A DNA stretch of 64,000 nucleotides from Paludibacter sp. (GTDB taxonomy: Bacteria > Bacteroidota > Bacteroidia > Bacteroidales > Paludibacteraceae): positions 1 through 64,000 of the forward strand of contig JANJVQ010000030.1 of assembly GCA_024710005.1 (NCBI GenBank), given 5' to 3'. Position 1 is the first letter of the stretch, and each line of letters starts with the position of its first letter. Shown one piece after another: positions 59,990 through 64,000 of the stretch. A model generated the notes under the pieces. The model had not been told where the DNA came from. It made no database searches and was given only the letters and a program-made list of their open reading frames with translations. The position numbers and the translations under genes were made by a program.

Positions 59990-61150
59990 ATGACTACACA
60001 AGAATTAAAAATTGCCTTTGAGAAGACCTACAGTAAACCGGCTGAAGCCATGTATTTTGCTCCCGGACGTGTAAACCTGATCGGAGAACATACCGACTAT
60101 AATGGTGGCGCGGTATTTCCATGTGCATTGAGTTTTGGAACCAACCTGTTGTTGGCGAAGAACGATAAGAAAGTAATGAATTTCAAATCGCTGAATCAAC
60201 CTGAAATTGTTACACTGAATTTTGATCAGTTGACGACCCGCCTGGATAAATCCTGGGTGAACTATCCGCTGGGTGTGATGGCGCAGTTTATCAAAAGGGG
60301 GACTACTTTTACCCAGGGTTACGACATACTGATTTGGGGTAATGTGCCTAACGGAGCCGGACTGTCTTCTTCAGCAGCGTTGGAGGTTGTTACAGCTTAC
60401 GCGCTGAATGACCAGTTGGGAACCAACTTCAACCGTACTGATATTGCCTTGATCGGACAAAAAGCCGAGCATGAGTTTGCTTTGGTAAATTGCGGTATCA
60501 TGGACCAGTTCGTGTCAGCTAACGGAGCAAAAGACCATGCAGTTCACCTGAATTGCGATACCCTCGAATTTGAACTGGTACCGGTAAAACTCGAAGGTGT
60601 GAAAATTGTGATCTCTAACACCCACTCTCCTCACAAATTAGATTCTGGCGCTTATAACCAGCGGGTAGCTGAATGTAAAAAAGCCGTAGAGCAACTGAAT
60701 ACCGTTCGTCCGCTGAAATACTTAGCCGAACTGACCGAAGCTGAATTCAAAAGTATAGAATCAGCCATTACCGATCCGGTAGCTCACAAGCGTGCCCGCC
60801 ACGTCGTAGGTGAAGTGCAACGCACATCAGATGCTGTAAAAGCACTGAAAGCAGGGGATATTACTTTGTTCGGTAAACTGATGAATGCTTCACATGCTTC
60901 ACTGCGTGACGATTATGAAGTAACAGGTCCGGAACTCGACTGCATGGCCGAAGAAGCCTGGAAAATTGATGGCGTTATCGGTTCACGCATGACCGGTGGT
61001 GGCTTTGGTGGTTGCACTGTTTCGTTGGTGAAAGAAGAAGCCATCGATACCTTCATCGCGCAGGTAGGGGCCAACTACGAAAAACGCATCGGTATCAAAC
61101 CTGATTTCTATATCGCGGAAATTGGGGATGGGGCAACGAAACTTGCTTAA
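59990..61150 (+). CDS. galK: galactokinase
   Basis: Phosphorylates galactose to galactose-1-phosphate. 386 residues of GHMP fold: PGRVNLIGEHTDYNGGAVFP (signature), the ATP loop GNVPNGAGLSSSAALEV, and the motif GSRMTGGGFGGCTVSLV. Upstream (59850-59925) ATGTTCC and GGAACAT half-sites lie about 50 bp apart. galM follows after an inserted element. Confidence 0.95.
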   Translation: MTTQELKIAFEKTYSKPAEAMYFAPGRVNLIGEHTDYNGGAVFPCALSFGTNLLLAKNDKKVMNFKSLNQPEIVTLNFDQLTTRLDKSWVNYPLGVMAQFIKRGTTFTQGYDILIWGNVPNGAGLSSSAALEVVTAYALNDQLGTNFNRTDIALIGQKAEHEFALVNCGIMDQFVSANGAKDHAVHLNCDTLEFELVPVKLEGVKIVISNTHSPHKLDSGAYNQRVAECKKAVEQLNTVRPLKYLAELTEAEFKSIESAITDPVAHKRARHVVGEVQRTSDAVKALKAGDITLFGKLMNASHASLRDDYEVTGPELDCMAEEAWKIDGVIGSRMTGGGFGGCTVSLVKEEAIDTFIAQVGANYEKRIGIKPDFYIAEIGDGATKLA

Positions 61151-61157
61151 TCTTTTT

Positions 61158-61753
61158 AACCATATAAGTCATTTAAGGAACATATAAGTTTTAAATTCAT
61201 AAAACAGTAAATATTTTAAAGTTGTTTTTATCAACAGATGATGTTGAAATTTTTAGCTTTTTAGGTTACTTATATGCCTTATATGGTTTATCACATTTAC
61301 AACCTATGCTTACTAAGAAATATTTAAAAGACCTTGTTTACAGGGTCAACGGAGCTGCAATTGAAGTTCATAAAAGACTTGGACCTGGTCTGCTTGAGAA
61401 GGTGTACCAAAAATGTTTGGAATATGAACTTAGTATCAGAGGAATTAAATTCAATTCAGAACTAAAAATTCCTTATAATTACAAAGGAGTAGATCTTGAT
61501 CTTAATTTGCGCTGTGATTTACTAATTGAAGATACGTTGGTAGTTGAATTAAAATCTGTTGAACAGGTTTTACCAATTCATGAAGCGCAGCTCATTTCTT
61601 ATATGAAATTGCTTGATCTTCCTATGGGCTTATTAATCAACTTCAATGTAGAGAATATATATTATAAAGGTCAGTCAACTTATGTGAATGAAACTTTTCG
61701 ATTTTTGCCTGAAATTTAAAAACTTATATGTTCCTTAAATGACTTATATGGTT
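61158..61753. mobile_element. 596-bp element with perfect 35-bp terminal inverted repeats carrying a GxxExxY gene
   Basis: The ends, 61158-61192 (starting AACCATATAAGTCATTTAAG) and 61719-61753, are perfect inverted copies. A third, imperfect inverted arm lies inside at 61264-61289. The only gene is the nuclease-like 137-residue ORF, whose stop codon touches the right repeat. The element separates galK and galM. Related arms at 56634-56728 and 59070-59100 show a repeat family. No transposase is encoded, so movement would need help or the encoded nuclease-like protein. Confidence 0.7.
61306..61719 (+). CDS. GxxExxY protein (PD-(D/E)xK nuclease-like)
   Basis: A 137-residue protein from MLTKKYLKDLVYRVNGAAIE; an upstream extension of 28 codons reads through repeat sequence and is rejected. 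The family motif is in LGPGLLEKVYQKCLEYEL. LRCDLLIEDTLVVELKSV places Asp, Glu and Lys as in PD-(D/E)xK nucleases. GxxExxY proteins are widespread and uncharacterised. The gene lies between the terminal inverted repeats described for 61158-61753, inside the gal unit. Confidence 0.85.
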   Translation: MLTKKYLKDLVYRVNGAAIEVHKRLGPGLLEKVYQKCLEYELSIRGIKFNSELKIPYNYKGVDLDLNLRCDLLIEDTLVVELKSVEQVLPIHEAQLISYMKLLDLPMGLLINFNVENIYYKGQSTYVNETFRFLPEI

Positions 61754-61766
61754 TAAAAATATTAAA

Positions 61767-62792
61767 ATGGAAACAATCAACATCAACGGTAAAGAGGTAA
61801 AACTCTACACCATCAAAAACAAAAACGGCATGTCTGCCGAGGTCACCAACTACGGCACCAAAATCATTCGGTTGATGGTTGCTGATAAAAATGGTAAGTT
61901 GGATGATGTGGTACAGGGATTTGATACGCTGCAGGAGAACATCGACAAAGAACCGTATTTCGGAACTACCTGCGGACGGTTTGCCAATCGCATTAAAAAC
62001 GGTAAATTCACGCTCGATGGTGTGGAATACACGCTGGCACAAAACAACGGTGGCAATGCATTGCATGGTGGCATCGAAGGCTTTAATGCCAAGGTGTGGG
62101 AAGTGATTGAACTGAGCGAAAACAGCATTTGCATGAACTACAAGTCACCGGATGGTGAAGAAGGTTATCCCGGCACACTGGATTGCTGCGTGACCTATAC
62201 CATCACCGACGAGAACGAATTGAGGATACGTTACGAAGCAGAAACGGATAAACCCACAGTCATTGGTCTGACCAACCATTCTTATTTCAACCTGAAAGGC
62301 GCCGGAAACGGAACCGTACGCGATCACATCCTGCAAATCAATGCTGATTTTCACACCGTGTTAGATGAGACAGCTTCACCAACCGGCGAAATTCGTCCGG
62401 TTGACAACTCGCCTTTCGATTTCCGTCAGCCTGTTGTGATTGGTGATGTGATTGATGCACCCGAATATGTTGCCGGTCGTGGTATTGACAACAACTGGAC
62501 CATCCGCAAAAACCAACCGAAGGAACTGGCGCTGGCAGCTACACTCTACGAGCCGGTTAGTGGTCGCAAAATGGATGTACTCACCACCCAACCCGGCGTG
62601 CAAATTTACACCGCCAACTGGGTGGAAAAACAACCCGGCAAATACGGTAAAACTTATGCCGAACAGGATTCCGTTTGTCTTGAAACCCAGAACTTCCCGA
62701 ACTCACCGAATATCGCGCATTTTCCAAGCTCGGTGTTGAGACCGGGGGAAAAGTATGAGGAGTGGTGTGTGTATAGGTTTGGGGTGGAGTGA
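61767..62792 (+). CDS. galM: galactose mutarotase (aldose 1-epimerase)
   Basis: Interconverts alpha and beta galactose before galactokinase. 341 residues; key parts include TTCGRFANRIKNGKF, the catalytic His in LTNHSYFNLKG, and the Glu in SVCLETQNFPNSPN. It follows galK in function; a 596-bp inverted-repeat element lies between them. A perfect terminator follows. Confidence 0.94.
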   Translation: METININGKEVKLYTIKNKNGMSAEVTNYGTKIIRLMVADKNGKLDDVVQGFDTLQENIDKEPYFGTTCGRFANRIKNGKFTLDGVEYTLAQNNGGNALHGGIEGFNAKVWEVIELSENSICMNYKSPDGEEGYPGTLDCCVTYTITDENELRIRYEAETDKPTVIGLTNHSYFNLKGAGNGTVRDHILQINADFHTVLDETASPTGEIRPVDNSPFDFRQPVVIGDVIDAPEYVAGRGIDNNWTIRKNQPKELALAATLYEPVSGRKMDVLTTQPGVQIYTANWVEKQPGKYGKTYAEQDSVCLETQNFPNSPNIAHFPSSVLRPGEKYEEWCVYRFGVE

Positions 62793-62815
62793 TCGGAATT
62801 GTATTCGTGAATAGA

Positions 62816-62847
62816 AAAAGCTGCTTCAGGAAATTGAAGCAGCTTTT
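62816..62847 (+). terminator. intrinsic terminator of galM
   Basis: Perfect 13-bp arms AAAAGCTGCTTCA and TGAAGCAGCTTTT around a 6-nt loop. Confidence 0.9.
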
Positions 62848-62996
62848 GATTTATTAAAGGCGGGGTTGACTGGATGTTCGCTCCAATCAGACTGGAATGA
62901 AATGAATGTGAAATAATTGTTTTTAGTAAAAATTGTCTACTTTTATTGAGTACTAAAAATAGGAAGCCTACAATACCTGATTTCACAAGAATTTCT

Positions 62997-63004
62997 TACT
63001 TTTG
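62997..63004 (+). promoter_or_regulatory. -7 element immediately before the DUF488 gene
   Basis: TACTTTTG ends 5 bp before the ATG at 63009, so the predicted transcription start falls on or next to the start codon. This suggests a leaderless or nearly leaderless mRNA. No clear -33 TTTG is seen. Confidence 0.5.
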
Positions 63005-63008
63005 CACA

Positions 63009-63908
63009 ATGCTATACTATCGTCGTAAAATACTCCTTGCTTTGTTGGAAATCTTTGACGGACAATTAACTGCCAAAAGCCTTCAAAAGTACCTGTTTCT
63101 GTTTACCCGGAATCAAGAAAAGAAAGCTTTTGATTTTGTACCATATCGTTATGGTTGCTATTCTTTTCAGGCTAATCAGGATTTGGCAACAATGGCAAAA
63201 TATGGTTATTTGGCTGTAACAGAAGGGCCATCCGGACGCAATATACAACTGATTCAAAAGGGTACTTATTTGTCGATGCTGGATAAGATTGACCGTGATG
63301 CACTGGAACAAACAAAACGACATTTCGGTAAATTATCGCAAACAGAACTTATCCGTTACACCTATCAAAAATATCCTTATTATGCTATCAACAGCTCTAT
63401 AGCTGCTGAGCTGCTGAGTGCTGAAGAACTTGCTACAGTAAATCAACAGAAACTGGCAATTGCCGGTAAAGGATTATTTAGCATAGGTTATGAAGGCATT
63501 TCGCTCGAAACTTATATCAACAAACTGATTGTTAATGATGTGAAGATACTTTGTGATGTGCGCCGAAACGCCTACAGTCAGAAGTACGGTTTTTCGAAAG
63601 GCCAGTTGCAGAAAGCCTGTGAGGGAGTTGCCATTCGCTACATACACCTTCCGGAATTAGGAATCGAGTCGGAGCAACGTCAGCAACTCAACTCACAAAA
63701 TGATTATGATTTGCTTTTTGAAAGATACGAGATTAACACCCTAAAAAGTAGCACAGAGGCTATTCGGCGAATACAACAATTAATCAAAACAGATAACCGT
63801 GTAGCACTTACCTGTTTTGAGAAAAATCCGGCTCAATGCCATCGAACCCGCATAATTAACAAACTGTTGGAAATGCCTGATGCTGATTATCCATATAAAT
63901 TACTCTAA
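63009..63908 (+). CDS. DUF488-domain protein with N-terminal Panacea/winged-helix-like region
   Basis: Read as 299 residues from MLYYRRKILLALLEIFDGQL. The N-terminal part (about 1-110: KSLQKYLFLFTRNQEKKAFD, FVPYRYGCYSFQANQDL) resembles the SocA/Panacea-like helical fold (compare KMNKLLFYADF). The C-terminal part (about 155-299) is DUF488: FSIGYEGISLETYINKL, ILCDVRRNAYSQKYGFSK, HLPELGIES and LTCFEKNPAQCHRTRI. DUF488 proteins are often near DNA-repair or defence genes; their function is not established. The longer ORF start at 62946 lies before the promoter box and is rejected. Confidence 0.8.
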   Translation: MLYYRRKILLALLEIFDGQLTAKSLQKYLFLFTRNQEKKAFDFVPYRYGCYSFQANQDLATMAKYGYLAVTEGPSGRNIQLIQKGTYLSMLDKIDRDALEQTKRHFGKLSQTELIRYTYQKYPYYAINSSIAAELLSAEELATVNQQKLAIAGKGLFSIGYEGISLETYINKLIVNDVKILCDVRRNAYSQKYGFSKGQLQKACEGVAIRYIHLPELGIESEQRQQLNSQNDYDLLFERYEINTLKSSTEAIRRIQQLIKTDNRVALTCFEKNPAQCHRTRIINKLLEMPDADYPYKLL

Positions 63909-64000
63909 CCAAATCATAAGTCTGATTTCAAACCTAAATAATCAATGAAATAATATTGTTTTTTATGTCACTAACCAAAGTCCTTATTACCGTAAAAACT
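63909..64000. other. 3' flank, no gene seen
   Basis: AT-rich sequence after the DUF488 gene. No ORF or hairpin that I can support before the window ends. Confidence 0.4.

Overview
The window looks like a chromosomal segment of a Bacteroidota bacterium, most likely order Bacteroidales. The evidence is the recurrent -33 TTTG / -7 TAnnTTTG promoter pattern in place of sigma-70 boxes, NigD-like and BspA-like proteins, C-terminal domains resembling type IX secretion signals, a TonB-dependent receptor, the argR-GNAT-argG order, and many short palindromic repeats of kinds common in that phylum. I recognised no rRNA, tRNA or CRISPR array.

Left part (1-25 kb). A 39-residue peptide gene with a double-glycine leader, and the start of a second one cut by the window edge, lie divergent from a histidine kinase/response regulator pair. 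After aspC comes a minus-strand block from 15.5 kb down to 3.9 kb: LytTR regulator 1, a patatin, LytTR regulator 2 with a BspA-like LRR protein, then a six-gene operon (PqqD-like protein, ATP-grasp ligase, PLP decarboxylase, urea-transporter/M23 peptidase fusion, outer-membrane barrel, TPR protein). LytTR regulator 2 and the six-gene operon have matching promoter architecture, with 21-bp-phased direct repeats at the same distance from the -33 box, so they are probably one regulon. This is the best candidate here for an undescribed system. On the plus strand follow an alpha/beta hydrolase, a NigD-like lipoprotein, and an iron/heme operon (TonB receptor, RhtX/FptX-like MFS permease, hemN, hemG, hemH).

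Accessory part (25-40 kb). Three gene cassettes are bounded by integron attC-like inverted repeats. In each, the cassette's 5' end is complementary to the 5' arm of the repeat at its own 3' end, although no integrase is visible. They carry two small membrane proteins (one with an HEPN-like motif), a cation efflux protein and an exported protein. Next is a type I restriction-modification locus (hsdR, a DUF4062/ATPase protein, hsdM, a Y1 transposase, hsdS) invaded by REP-like palindromes and by a decayed REP-associated transposase that now supplies the 3' end of hsdS. An MqsR-like/Panacea toxin-antitoxin pair follows.

Right part (40-64 kb). This is mostly housekeeping: glyS, topoisomerase IV subunit A, a secreted nuclease, a flippase-like membrane protein, a queuosine-precursor transporter, uvrA, argR-GNAT-argG, efp, dgkA, comF, galK and galM. 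Between them lie a hicAB toxin-antitoxin pair, a phage-like regulator pair with a dyad operator, a group of small membrane and envelope proteins, and a 596-bp element with perfect 35-bp terminal inverted repeats. That element carries a GxxExxY nuclease-like gene and sits inside the galK-galM unit. Several gene starts were moved downstream because promoter elements overlap or follow the longest-ORF start.
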